From: Sphingobacteriales bacterium
Lineage (GTDB): Bacteria > Bacteroidota > Bacteroidia > Chitinophagales > UBA2359
Assembly: GCA_016711295.1 (NCBI GenBank)
Contig: JADJTE010000010.1
Span: 67,686-131,685, forward strand
Length of the DNA stretch: 64,000 nt
Direction: 5' to 3'
Shown in pieces: positions 10,290 to 21,004 of this stretch; position 1 is the first letter of the stretch; each line of letters opens with the position of its first letter. Below the pieces are notes generated by a model, which worked only from the letters and a program-made list of their open reading frames with translations, was not told the origin of the DNA and searched no databases. A program made the position numbers and the translations under genes.

Positions 10290-10518
10290 CAGCAAACGAT
10301 GCGATACCTCCAAATAATTTTGCCTTTTTTGCAAAAAAAAATAAAATTTTGGGCGATTCGGACATTTTGGGGCTTGGAGATGGCTAGTATTTTGCCTGCT
10401 GCATAGTGCTTTTTACCTAGGCAATCCCAATTGCATTTTGTGAATTGCGGGCGTTTGTCGATAAAAACCGTACTTTTGCAGCCATTTCTATCATTACCCC
10501 ACCACAAGCGAACCGCCC

Positions 10519-11810
10519 ATGCTGTTTCAGAGTACCAATCCTGCCTACGAATCGCTACAAATACCCAATTTTCGATTTTTTGCCTTATCGCGCTTGTTAG
10601 TTGTAGCGGCACCCGAAATGATGCTCACCGTCCTGGGTTGGCAGGTGTACGACTTGACACATGACCCCTTAGCCTTGGGCATGATAGGGCTTGTCGAAGC
10701 CGTGCCTTTTATTTTGGTCTGTTTATTTTCAGGCTATATTATCGATACTTATAATCGACACCACATCGGTCTATTTTGCTTGTTGCTCATCTTGTTGCTA
10801 TTAGGTGGTTTGTTTGCCGTCAATCATTGGGGCTTCGGGTGGGCACAGCAGCGTTTGGTGTTGTTTTATTATACATTTATCTTTGCTTTGGGCTTGGTAC
10901 GTGGTTTTCTCAACCCCGCTTATACGTCTTTGTTGCCCTTTTTGGTCGAGCGGCGTTTGTATGCCAATGCTGTTTCGTGGAATAGCAATGCGTGGCAATT
11001 GGCTGCTGTTGGAGGTCCTGCATTGGGCGGTTTGCTCTATGGTTTTGGCGGCGCAAGTTTGGCTTATGGCACTATGGTGGTATTTGTATTTTTATCCTTA
11101 GTATTATTTGCCCGCATCAGATATATATCAGGCGCACAGGCAGTTCGCCACGAACCTATTTTACAGAGCCTGCGCGAAGGGGTAAAATTCATATTTAGCC
11201 ACCCCATTTTGTTGGGCGCATCGGCTTTGGATATGTTTGCCGTATTGTTTGGCGGTGCGGTAGCCTTGCTGCCCATGTTTGCCGCTGACGTATTGCATGT
11301 TGGTCCCGTAGGTTTGGGCTTTTTGCGGGCTGCTCCTTTTGTAGGAGCTATCCTGATGGGTTTTTATTTGGCGCATTATCCGCCACTGCATCATTCGGGC
11401 AAAAAACTGTTGCTGTCCGTAGCTGCTTTTGGCTTGTGCATTATTGCTTTTGGTCTGTCGGCTAATGTTTATCTGTCTTGGGCATTATTATTTTTGGGAG
11501 GCGCATTTGATAGCATCAACGTCGTTATTCGCTCTACTATATTGCAACTCAGTACGCCCGATTCTATGCGCGGGCGCGTATCGGCGTTCAATGGCATTTT
11601 ATCGGCGTATCAAACGAGATAGGTGCGTTTGAATCGGGTGTAGCGGCGCGATTTTTGGGTTTAGTGCCATCAGTCGTATTTGGCGGCAGCATGACCTTGC
11701 TCGTCGTAGCCGCTGCATATTGGCTCGTGCCGCAATTTAAACAACTACATTTGGGCAAATGGATAGACCAACAACATGCTAACCAAGCAGGAATATCATC
11801 GAATCTATAA
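10519..11810 (+). CDS. Major facilitator superfamily exporter (EntS/MFS_3-like), one frame break
   Basis: Twelve-helix inner-membrane secondary transporter. The N-terminal half contains GWQVYDLTHDPLALGMIGL and FSGYIIDTYNRHHIG, the loop signature of MFS_3 proteins such as enterobactin exporter EntS. Near 11600 one T is missing from a T-run: the first frame ends AFNGILSAYQTR, while the family sequence GVSNEIGAFESGVAARFLG continues in the next frame to a stop at 11810. Total about 430 residues. A TACTTTTG -7 box at 10471-10478 lies 40 bases upstream. Substrate unknown; a siderophore, macrolide or other drug is possible. Confidence 0.9.
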
Positions 11811-11885
11811 TTTGAAAGAAGCCAACGCAGCCAGAATTGGCTATCGAAACGCTATTATGAATGTCTATTTTAGTCCAAAAATCCT

Positions 11886-11894
11886 TACCTTTGC
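11886..11894 (+). promoter_or_regulatory. -7 promoter box of the fused E1 gene
   Basis: TACCTTTGC matches the Bacteroidota -7 element and lies 43 bases before the ATG at 11938, which supports that start. Confidence 0.55.
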
Positions 11895-11937
11895 GGCGCA
11901 ATAAACTATATACCTTGTTATTCAGAGCCTATACAGC

Positions 11938-13922
11938 ATGATTCATTACAAACGCCAAGCGCAACACACCGAAGCCTTATTACTGACTTGTACGAGGCTA
12001 TTTTATATCCGCGCATCATCGAAGAACGCATGTTAAAAATGCTGCGCATGAACAAAATTAGCAAATGGTTTTCGGGCATTGGACAAGAAGCCATTGCCGT
12101 AGGCATAGGCAAAGCCTTAGACCCCGACGAATATATATTGCCTATGCACCGCAATTTGGGCGTTTTTACAACCCGACAAATCCCATTCGACCGCTTATTT
12201 ATGCAATGGGAAGGCAAATCAGGAGGCTTTACTAAGGGGCGCGACCGCTCCTTTCACTTCGGCACTAACGATTTTCATATCGCAGGCATGATTTCGCACT
12301 AGGACCTCAATTGGCAGTAGGTAGCGGCATTGCCTTTAGCCGACAAACTGCGTGGCAACCCAAAAATAACAGTGGCATTTACGGGCGAAGGCGGCACCAG
12401 CGAAGGCGATTTTCACGAAGCCCTCAATGTAGCATCGGTATGGGATTTGCCCATCATTTTTGTGATAGAAAATAATGGTTACGGACTCTCGACCCCTACA
12501 CGCGAACAGTATCGCTGCCAATCGCTTGTAGAAAGAGCGGCGGGCTATGGTATAGAAGGCATACAAATAGACGGAAATAATATTTTAGAAGTATATGATA
12601 CCATATCGCGCCTTGCCACCGAATTGCGCCAATCGCCGCGCCCCGTCTTGATAGAAGCGATGACTTTCCGCATGCGCGGGCACGAAGAAGCGTCGGGTAC
12701 TGCCTATGTACCCAAGGCATTAATGGAAGAATGGGCAATCAAAGACCCCGTACTCAATTACGAAAACTACCTTTTGAACGAAGGTATACTTACGGCAGAC
12801 CGCATAGACCAAATTCGCAAACGATGCAAACAAACCATTGATGCAGGCTTGAAAATTGCCCAAGCCGCCCCCGAACTGATATTAGACCCGCAGCAAGAAA
12901 TAGACGACGTATTTTGCCCCAAAATGTCATTGCCCATGGTGCCCCAAACCGCACAAATGAGCAACAAACGCTATATAGAAGCTATCTCAGACGCGCTGCG
13001 CCAAGCTATGGATTTATACCCCGAATTGGTATTGATGGGGCAGGATATTGCCGAATATGGCGGCGCATTCAAAATAACCGATGGCTTTGTAGCAAGATAC
13101 GGCAAAGAGCGCGTGCGCAATACGCCTATCTGCGAGTCGGTCATAGCGGGTATTGGTTTGGGTATGTCTATCAAAGGCATGAAAACGATGATAGAAATGC
13201 AATTTGCTGATTTTGTTACTTGCGCTTTCAATCAAATCGTCAATAATTTAGACAAAAGCCATTACCGCTGGGCGCAAAATGCCGACGTAGTGGTGCGTAT
13301 GCCTACGGGTGGCACAGTAGGGGCAGGACCTTTTCACTCGCAATCGAACGAAGCGTGGTTTTTTCATACGCCAGGCTTAAAAGTTGTCTATCCCGCCACG
13401 CCTTACGATGCCAAAGGTCTGCTGCTCGCTGCCCTTGCCGACCCCAATCCCGTCATCTTTTTTGAGCATAAAGCACTATACCGCAGCCTTGCCGACGATA
13501 TTCCCGATGAACCCTATACCATCGAAATTGGGAAAGCTCGCACCGTCAGCACGGGCAGCGACTTGTCTATCATTACCTACGGCTTAGGCGTACATTGGGC
13601 AACCCGCGCCTTAGCTGCCGCTCCCCACATCAGTGCCGACGTGATAGACCTGCGCACCTTATCGCCCTTAGATACTAATGCTATCTACGAATCGGTGCGC
13701 AAAACAGGCAAAGCACTCGTATTGCACGAAGATAGTTTGACCGGAGGAATAGGTGGCGAAATTGCAGCACTCATCGCCCAACATTGTTTCGAACGATTAG
13801 ACGCGCCTGTGGTGCGCTGCGGTGCCTTAGATACGCCCATACCTTTTGCCATACCCCTCGAAAAACAATATATGCCCGAAGCGCGTTTTGCTGCCGCACT
13901 ACAAGAATTGTGGGAATATTAA
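11938..13922 (+). CDS. Fused alpha/beta 2-oxoacid dehydrogenase E1 (branched-chain type), two frame breaks
   Basis: Single-chain E1 that decarboxylates a 2-oxoacid, probably branched-chain, using thiamine pyrophosphate. The alpha half carries FSGIGQEAIAVGIG and the cofactor motif GEGGTSEGDFHEALN ... ENNGYG. A linker near residue 330 leads into the beta half (NKRYIEAISDALRQAMD, GQDIAEYGGAFKIT, HEDSLTGGIGGEIAAL). One shift lies near 11985. A missing T at about 12301 creates a false stop in ISH-LGPQLAVGSGIAFA. Total of about 660 residues fits fused E1 enzymes of Bacteroidota. A second fused E1 lies at 17409-19875. Confidence 0.9.
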
Positions 13923-13959
13923 TTGTGCTTAGAAATGAATACGCGGCGGGCAAAATAAT

Positions 13960-13987
13960 ATAGCCCACGACTCAAATCGTGGGCTAT
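13960..13987. terminator. Hairpin terminator between convergent genes
   Basis: An 11-base stem ATAGCCCACGA / TCGTGGGCTAT with a six-base loop lies between the converging E1 and CvfB-like genes. It has no long T-run, so strength is uncertain, but its placement suits a bidirectional terminator. Confidence 0.6.
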
Positions 13988-14069
13988 GAAAATATTGGAT
14001 TTGCCGCAAACTGTTTTAACTCCTGTACCGTAAATGGTGGTTTGATTTTTTACTTTTGCAAGAAACCTA

Positions 14070-14948
14070 TTACTCGCTTTCTTGCTTAATGTGCCTAATG
14101 CCATTAGGTTCTATGCTTATCAAGCGTTGTTTGAATAGCAACCCAACTGCTTTTTTGAACTGTTTTTTGCTCATCTGCAACAAAGCATATATGTCTTCGG
14201 GCTGGCTGTGGTCGGTGAGGGGCACAAAACCGCCACTACGCTTGATCATAGCGGCGAGCCGCTCTACTGAATGGTCGATAGATGCGTCGTAGCCGTCGGC
14301 TTGCAATGAAATGTCCAATTTATTATCCTCGCGAATAAGTCGGACATAACCGCGCAGCGTTTGCCCGATGCGTATGGTCTGAAATATTTGATTGCCATAC
14401 ACCATACCCCAATGCCGATGATTGACCACTACGCGCAAGCCACGCTCGTGAAATTCGGCTACAACAAGTTGTACCGCATCGGATTCGGCAACCGTTAAGT
14501 CGTTGTTTTTGATAAATTTGGGCAAATACATAGTGCCTACCATGCGGTTAGTTGCGGGGTCAGCATAGGCATATATCAAATAACGCCGTCCGATGTCGAG
14601 GCGTTTTGTTTGTTCGCTAAACGGCACTAATAGGTCTTTGGGCAAGCCCCAGTCGAAGAAAGCACCTATTTTATTGACCGTCTTTACGGTCAGATAGGCT
14701 ACTTCGTTGGCTTGCACGAGGGCTTGCTGACGGGTCGCTACGGGGCGGTCTTCTGAATCGGTATAAACAAACAGCCTGCAAGCATCGCCTACTTGTAGCT
14801 GCTCGGGCACTTCGCGGCGTGGCAGTAGTATCTCTATGCCGTCGCTGCCATCGGGGTCGGTGCCTACATACGCACCGTTGGGCGTAAATCGGCGCACATA
14901 ATAGGTGTTTTTCTGCCCGATAAGCGGGTATAAGGTAGCAGGATTCAT
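14070..14948 (-). CDS. cvfB: CvfB-like S1 RNA-binding protein
   Basis: Cytoplasmic RNA-binding protein of the CvfB/YitL family: three S1-like domains followed by a winged helix. Visible landmarks are GAYVGTDPDGSDGIEILLPRR near residue 27, the S1 segment VNKIGAFFDWGLPKDLLVPF near residue 93, the third repeat IGQTLRGYVRLIREDNKLDI and the C-terminal winged helix (DIYALLQMSKKQFKKAVGLL). The 292-residue length is typical and the frame is intact. It is divergent from the LapA-like gene. Cellular role in this phylum is not established. Confidence 0.85.
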   Translation of the reverse strand: MNPATLYPLIGQKNTYYVRRFTPNGAYVGTDPDGSDGIEILLPRREVPEQLQVGDACRLFVYTDSEDRPVATRQQALVQANEVAYLTVKTVNKIGAFFDWGLPKDLLVPFSEQTKRLDIGRRYLIYAYADPATNRMVGTMYLPKFIKNNDLTVAESDAVQLVVAEFHERGLRVVVNHRHWGMVYGNQIFQTIRIGQTLRGYVRLIREDNKLDISLQADGYDASIDHSVERLAAMIKRSGGFVPLTDHSQPEDIYALLQMSKKQFKKAVGLLFKQRLISIEPNGIRHIKQESE

Positions 14949-15052
14949 AGATGGAACGCTTATAAGTGCAATATTGGCGACAAATATCGGCTATCGCGCT
15001 AATATTATAGCGTAAATCGGTTATTTTTCGTGGTTTTTTCGTCCAAAGTAGG

Positions 15053-15060
15053 TAGATTTG
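15053..15060 (+). promoter_or_regulatory. -7 promoter box of the LapA-like gene
   Basis: TAGATTTG fits the Bacteroidota -7 element 37 bases before the ATG at 15097. Confidence 0.45.
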
Positions 15061-15096
15061 CGGCATTAACCGCTTTAAAACCCATTCATTTGCTTT

Positions 15097-15438
15097 ATGC
15101 GCATATTATCTATCGTATTTTTTACTATTTTGGCAGTCTTAGCCACTATTTTTGTTTTGCAAAACAATCAGTGGGTAGAAGTGCGTTTTTTGACCGAACA
15201 GATACGTTTCGAAAGTCCTTTATCTATTTGGCTTTTGGGTTGTTTGATAGTTGGTTTTGTGCTTAGTTGGCTGTCTGCTGTGCCCGCTCGTTGGCGACGC
15301 AGCCGCGAAATAAAAGGCTACAAAGAGCAAATTGTGCGCCTCGAACAGGAATTGTACCAAGCCAAAGCCGATAACGCAGCACTCAGCGCACCTACTCCGC
15401 CGCCTGCTATGGGTAGCGAGACGGCAGTACTGCCCTAA
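15097..15438 (+). CDS. LapA-domain (DUF1049) inner-membrane protein
   Basis: Small membrane protein with two hydrophobic segments: residues about 4-22 (LSIVFFTILAVLATIFVLQ) and about 43-63 (LSIWLLGCLIVGFVLSWL). Between them is the LapA/DUF1049 pattern QNNQWVEVRFL. The cytoplasmic tail (RSREIKGYKEQIVRLEQEL) is predicted coiled coil and ends in a Pro/Ala-rich stretch. LapA proteins associate with lipopolysaccharide assembly in Enterobacteria, but the function in Bacteroidota is not known. 113 residues, intact. Confidence 0.8.
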   Translation: MRILSIVFFTILAVLATIFVLQNNQWVEVRFLTEQIRFESPLSIWLLGCLIVGFVLSWLSAVPARWRRSREIKGYKEQIVRLEQELYQAKADNAALSAPTPPPAMGSETAVLP

Positions 15439-15529
15439 TGTTATAGCCTCGATGCTATCCGTACACAAAAATTGGGTTTTGCCTTGTTGAAAAACGAGGC
15501 AAAACTCAATGGTGTATGTATTCAGATGC

Positions 15530-17065
15530 TTATTCCCACTCGATAGTATGGCGGTTTAGAGGTAATGTCATAAACCACTCTATTGACGTGCGGCACTTCG
15601 TTGACGATGCGGTTGGCGATATGCGCCATCACATCGTATGGGATTTTCGAGCCCAATCGGCGGTCGTGCCATCGATGCTCGTCACGGCGCGTAGGGCAAT
15701 AGCGGTGTCGTAGGTGCGCTCGTCGCCCATCACGCCGACGCTGCGTATGCCCGTATAAACGGCGAAATATTGCCATATTTCGTTTTTCAGCCCTGCATTT
15801 TCCAATTCCTGCCTATAAATATAGTCGGCTTCTTGGAGTATTTTAATTTTTTCGGTCGTTACGTCTCCGATGATGCGTATTGCCAAGCCTGGGCCTGGAA
15901 ACGGCTGCCTATCGACTAAATAATCGGGCAAACCCAGTTCGCGTCCAGCGGCGCGTACTTCATCTTTGAACAAGTCGCGTAGGGGTTCGATAATTTCTTT
16001 GAATGCCACTACATCGGGCAAGCCGCCTACATTGTGGTGGCTTTTGATAACGGCGGCATTTTTCGTACCGCTTTCTATTACATCGGCATAAATAGTGCCT
16101 TGTACTAAAAAATCGACCGCTCCTATTTTTTGCGCTTCATCTTCAAAAGTGCGTATAAATTCTTCGCCGATAATTTTGCGTTTGCTTTCGGGGTCGGTTA
16201 CGCCTATTAGTTTTTGCAAGAACCGCGTTTGAGCATCTACATACACGAGGTTCATTCCTATTGCATCTCCGAATAATTGTTGCACTTCTTCGGCTTCGTT
16301 TTTGCGCAGCAAGCCGTGATTGACAAATACGCAGGTGAGCTGTTTGCCGATGGCGCGGTGCATGAGCATAGCAGCTACCGACGAATCGACACCGCCCGAC
16401 AAAGCGCATAGCACTTTTTGGTCGCCTACTTTTTGGCGGATTTCGGCGATGCTTTCTTGCACAAAATTGCGCATCACCCAATCGCCGCTGCAAGCGCAGA
16501 TGTCATACAAAAAATTGTGCAACATTTGCGTTCCTTCGGGTGTATGTACTACTTCGGGGTGAAACTGCACGGCGTATAATTGCCTGTCGGCATCTGACAT
16601 AGCAGCTACGGCGCAGGTATCGGTATGAGCGGTAATGGCAAAACCTGCGGGCGGTTGGCTCACATAATACGTATGGCTCATCCAACATACGGTATTAGGG
16701 TTTATGCCACGAAAAAGCGGGTTATCGGCTTGTACGTGTAGGTTTTTTTTACCATATTCGCGTTGTGGGGCTTTTTCGATGCTTCCGCCGAGCAGATGCC
16801 CCATCAATTGTGCTCCGTAGCAGATACCGAGTACGGGTATGCCCATTTCCAAGATGGCTTTTTCGACAAGGGGGGCGTTTTCTTCATACACCACACTGGG
16901 TCCACCCGTAAAGATGATTCCTTTCGGTTGGCGGGCTTGCAGTTCGGCTACGGGTGTATCGTAGGGTAACACTTCGCAAAAAACGTTTGCCTCGCGCACG
17001 CGGCGGGCGATGAGTTGTTTGTATTGTGCCCCAAAATCGAGGACGATAATTAGCTGATGCGACAT
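15530..17065 (-). CDS. guaA: GMP synthase (glutamine-hydrolysing), two frame breaks near the C-terminus
   Basis: Converts XMP to GMP in purine synthesis. The N-terminal glutamine amidotransferase has GICYGAQLMGHLLGG (catalytic Cys), QFHPEVVHTPEG (His and Glu). The ATP-pyrophosphatase domain has ALSGGVDSSVAAML near residue 225 and the C-terminal domain has DRQPFPGPGLAIRI. A base is missing at about 15652 (R-K/IPYDVM) and another near 15547, so the expected end PxTIEWE lies in a third frame, stopping at 15530-15532. Length of about 511 residues is then normal. Confidence 0.95.
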
Positions 17066-17408
17066 AAAAAGCCTTTTGGTATGGGCGTTTGGGGGTTGGT
17101 GGGAATTAATAGCTGCACTGTTGCGGCACAGACTGTTGAGGCTTTGGTAGGTAGGGTTTGGTGGTGGGGTAGGGGTGTTATTCTTGGTTTGTAACTATTT
17201 AGGCGATGTTGAGGCGTGCCATTTAAAGCAAAAAAAAATTTCCGATTAAGCACTGAATATAGAACCAAGCGGCTTTGCCCGGAGGAGTGAAATAAATAAG
17301 ACCAGAAGAGACCAATGGTACCCGAACGGGCAAAACAACCGAGAGTGCAACCCCAAGCCATCCCTAAGTGATGCTTTCGCCGCTACAAAATTTCGGTTTA
17401 TGCCTACA
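17066..17408. other. Intergenic region upstream of guaA
   Basis: No gene is supported. A 103-codon minus-strand open frame across it has no family resemblance and compositionally looks non-coding. A run of nine A at 17227-17235 and G/T-rich stretches are present, but I saw no convincing promoter or terminator. Confidence 0.4.
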
Positions 17409-19875
17409 TTACAAATCGTTGAGGTCGGATTCGTGCATTATAGCATATATTTTTCAAATACATCTTCGGCATTAGGTTTGCTATAATAATCGCCATCCGG
17501 GCCGTAGGCGGGCGGTGTGCTTGTGCCGTCAGGGTGGCGGGGGCAGAATCTAAGTATCGATACGCGCCTTGGGTTTCCAACACTTGTTGCATCATATAGG
17601 CAGACGCGCCGCCAGGCACGTCTTCGTCTAAAAGTAGTACGCGGTTGGTGCGGCTGATGGCTTGGGCTATACTGTGGGCAGTATCGAAGGGCAATAGCGA
17701 TTGTACGTCTATCACTTCAACTTCGATACCTACTTGGGCGAGCCATTCGGCGGCTTCTGTGGCAACGCGGCAGCAAGAGCCATAGGTCACTATGCTGATG
17801 TCGCTGCCTTGCCTGATGACTTCGGGTATGCCTACGGGTACGGTAAATTCGCCGATATTGTCGGGCAAGCGTTCTTTGAGGCGGTAGCCGTTCAGACATT
17901 CGATGACGATAGCGGGTTCGTCGCTCTGCAAAAGGGTATTGTAAAAGCCGGCGGCTTGGGTCATGTTGCGGGGTACTAACAAAAGTATGCCGCGCAAGGA
18001 ACCGAGCATCATACCGATAGGCGAGCCTGAATGCCAGATGCCTTCTAAGCGGTGCCCGCGTGTGCGCACGATGAGGGGAGCTTTTTGTCTTCCTGCGGTG
18101 CGATATTGTAGGGTAGCCAAATCGTCGGCGAGGGGCTGCAATCCATATATGAGGTAGTCTAAATATTGGATTTCGGCAATAGGGCGCAACCCGCGCATAG
18201 CCAGACCAATACCTTGCCCCATAATACTTAGTTCGCGGATGCCTGTATCGAATATTCGGTGCTTGCCATATTTTTGCTGCATACCTACCATGCCTTGATT
18301 TACATCGCCGATATTGCCTACATCTTCGCCGAAGGCTAATAGGCGGGGTTCGCGAGCAAAAGCCGCATCAAAGCATCGATTTAAGATTTCGTAGCCATTC
18401 AATTCGGGCGATTGGGCGTTATAAATGGGCTTTATTGTAGGTACTTTATGTGCTGCTTGTGCAGAATGGCTGTATAAATAGCTGCTGTAGGTTTGTAGTT
18501 GTTGGGTTTGGAGTTGCTGCGTCCAAGCCGCAAGTGTTTGTAGGGCTTGCGAAGTAGGATAGGGGCGGCATACAAGCAGCAGACGGCGGGCAGTTTCGGC
18601 AATATCGCGTATGGCGAGCATAGCACTTTGTCCCGATTTGGCTTTGGCTAATTGGTTGCGGAATTGGCTGAGGGTATTGCGCACCTGCTCTTGGGCTAAG
18701 GGGTGTGCGGCGGCTTGCTCTAATTGTTGGCAGAACGCCTCGGCGGTCTCATAAATGGGGCGCGTGTAGTTGTCCCAAGCGCGTTGTTTGGCTTGGCGCA
18801 CGGTAGCTTTTGCTTCGCTTTCTATTTCTGTTAGCTCCGACTCGGAGGCTATCTCGCATTGTAGTATCCATTGTTTGAATCGCACGATACAATCAAAATC
18901 TTTTTCCCATTGCAATCGTTCGTTAGATTTGTAACGGCGGTGGTCGCCTGATGTCGAGTGTCCTTGGGGTTGTGTTATTTCTTGTATATGAAATAGCGAT
19001 GGTTGATGATATTGCCTTACTTGGCTTATGCCCTGCCGATAGGTTTGGCAGAGTTGCGCATAATCCCATCCTTTGGCGACGTATATAGCCAAGCCTTGTA
19101 GGTCGTCTTCGTTGGGTTCAAATCCGCGCAGCAATTCTGATATGCTACCTTTGGTAGTTTGGTATTTGCGCGGTACGGATATGCCGTAGCCGTCGTCCCA
19201 GACCGATACGGCTAGGGGTATTTGTTGTACGCCTGCTGCATTGATAGCTTCCCAAAAATGCCCTTCGGAGGTGCTGGCATCGCCTATGGTGCAAAAAGTT
19301 ACTTCGTTGCCTTGTTCTGAGAAATGGGTATTTTGCAGCGATTCGGTTTGGCGGTAATGTTTAGAGGCTAAGGCAAGCCCTACGGCACGGAGCATTTGCG
19401 CGGCGGTACTCGACACGTCGGCAGATGAGTTTTTTTGCGCCATCAGGTTGCGCCAATTGCCATATTCGTCTAAACTGCGGGTGGCGAAGTGTGCGTTCAT
19501 TTGCCGCCCTGCCGAATGGGGTTCTTGTTCGGGGTCGGGATTGGCGTATAGTTGGGCAAAATATTGTTCGAGGGTCAATTGCCCTATTGCCATCATCAGG
19601 GTTTGGTCGCGGTAGTATCCCGACCTGAAATCGCCGTTTTGAAAGGTTTTGGCTAAGGCGATTTGCGCCAATTCTTTTCCGTCGCCCAGGATTCCGAATT
19701 TGGCTTTGCCGCTAATAACCTCTTTTCGCCCCCAAAGGCTGGCTTCGCGGCTTTCGAGTGCCAAGCGATAATCGGCGAGGACTTCGGAGCGAAATTCGCC
19801 AAAAGATAGGTCTTTTCCGCTAATGGCTTTAATGTCTTGCGGGCTTAGGGTAGGGGTGGGGGCGACAAGTGACAT
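17409..19875 (-). CDS. Fused alpha/beta 2-oxoacid dehydrogenase E1, second paralogue
   Basis: Long single-chain E1 (about 820 residues). The alpha half has the thiamine-pyrophosphate motif GDASTSEGHFWEAIN ... WDDGYGISVP near residues 197-235. A helical linker of about 100 residues precedes the beta half (GYEILNRCFDAAFAREPRL, FGEDVGNIGDVNQGM, DEDVPGGASAYMMQQV). One A is missing near 17455, and in the corrected frame the protein ends MHESDLNDL with stop 17409-17411. It follows the SirB1-like gene by 25 bases, so the two are probably co-transcribed. It is only distantly similar to the 11938-13922 enzyme, which suggests a different substrate. Confidence 0.9.
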
Positions 19876-19900
19876 ATAAAAATAGATTTGAGCAGATGAG

Positions 19901-20776
19901 TTAATTTTCTATATCTATTAGGGCGGCTAATTCTTTGAGGGATTGGGCTAAGTCGTATTGTTCGTTGCGTGATAGGATATTATTCATTTTCAGCCAATAA
20001 GCGTGCACTACTTTGATTGGCGGGCAGGGCAGCAACATCTGAGCATCGAACATGATTTCGTTTTGGTGTAGGAGTTGCTCAATTTCTTTGCGCGTATATA
20101 TTTTGCCACCATCTGCGGGATTGATATAGCAAGCTATTTCGGAAGACGGTTGGCGGGTCGCTTTTCGGGTTATACTTTTAGCTGCCAAGAAAGGAATTTG
20201 TTGTATCAATACGGTTTCTATGGGCAATTTTAGGAGCTGGGCGGCAATATGGTAGTAAAGTAGGCAAAATATAAGTTCGTTGCCGCAAGAGGTACTCAAT
20301 ACATCATCAATAATATAATTGACAGGTAGGTTTTGGTTATCTCTATCGGGTAGGCGAAATTTATAGGTATCGTACAAGACGCGGCTACATTCGGCAATAT
20401 TATGTGTTAGGCTATACGTTGGGTTCGTCTCACGCTCAACACTTTTTTGGATAGCGCGTATGGCTATTTTCAGGGTCTCAAAATCGGCGCGTGGATAGAA
20501 CAACTGGGCGGTTAGGTGCAAAATTTCGGGCAGTTTGGTCTCGCAATTAGGCAATAACTCGGCAATTTTGGGCTTTATTTGTTTCAGTTTGATGCGTTGC
20601 AAGACATATTCTATCCGAGCGGTAATTTCTTCGTTCTCATTACCGCTCATGCTAATGTCCTCTAACTCGTCGTACAAACTATGACCCTTGGCTATCAAAT
20701 CCTGCAACACCTGCCGCACGATTGGTTGCTCGTCGTCTAAGAGCGAAATCATCGCCTTTAATTCAGAAAGACTCAT
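19901..20776 (-). CDS. SirB1/transglutaminase-like family protein
   Basis: 291-residue cytoplasmic protein. The central region matches the SirB1 N-terminal pattern: NLPVNYIIDDVLSTSCGNEL followed by IFCLLYYHIAAQLLKLPIE and YINPADGGKIYTRKEIEQLL. The N-terminal 90 residues are helical, acidic and without a clear family. The transglutaminase-like Cys may be that in STSCGNE. Function of SirB1 proteins is not settled. It lies between topA and the fused E1 on the same strand. Confidence 0.7.
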   Translation of the reverse strand: MSLSELKAMISLLDDEQPIVRQVLQDLIAKGHSLYDELEDISMSGNENEEITARIEYVLQRIKLKQIKPKIAELLPNCETKLPEILHLTAQLFYPRADFETLKIAIRAIQKSVERETNPTYSLTHNIAECSRVLYDTYKFRLPDRDNQNLPVNYIIDDVLSTSCGNELIFCLLYYHIAAQLLKLPIETVLIQQIPFLAAKSITRKATRQPSSEIACYINPADGGKIYTRKEIEQLLHQNEIMFDAQMLLPCPPIKVVHAYWLKMNNILSRNEQYDLAQSLKELAALIDIEN

Positions 20777-21004
20777 GTATCTGTGCTAAGGTATATGGTT
20801 GGTTGAGTGCTTAATATCGGCGCGAATAATTGGGCTTCCAGCAATTTCCGCTTTAAATAATTTACGCTATATAATACCCTGAAAATGAACGATTTAATTT
20901 TATCGATAAAATTGTAATAAAAAATTAATAATTTTATATTTTGCTTATTATGAACAATATACGAATTGTTAAATTTTAATACCGATAATTGCTGTTGGGC
21001 TTCG

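Noticed and set aside
17150..17200. Interspersed repeat sharing TAAATAGTTAC with 26549, 44720 and 59560
   Set aside because: The shared core is only about 11 bases in A/T-rich spacers and could be chance.
17050..17361. 103-codon minus-strand open frame
   Set aside because: No family resemblance, atypical composition, and it overlaps the guaA start.
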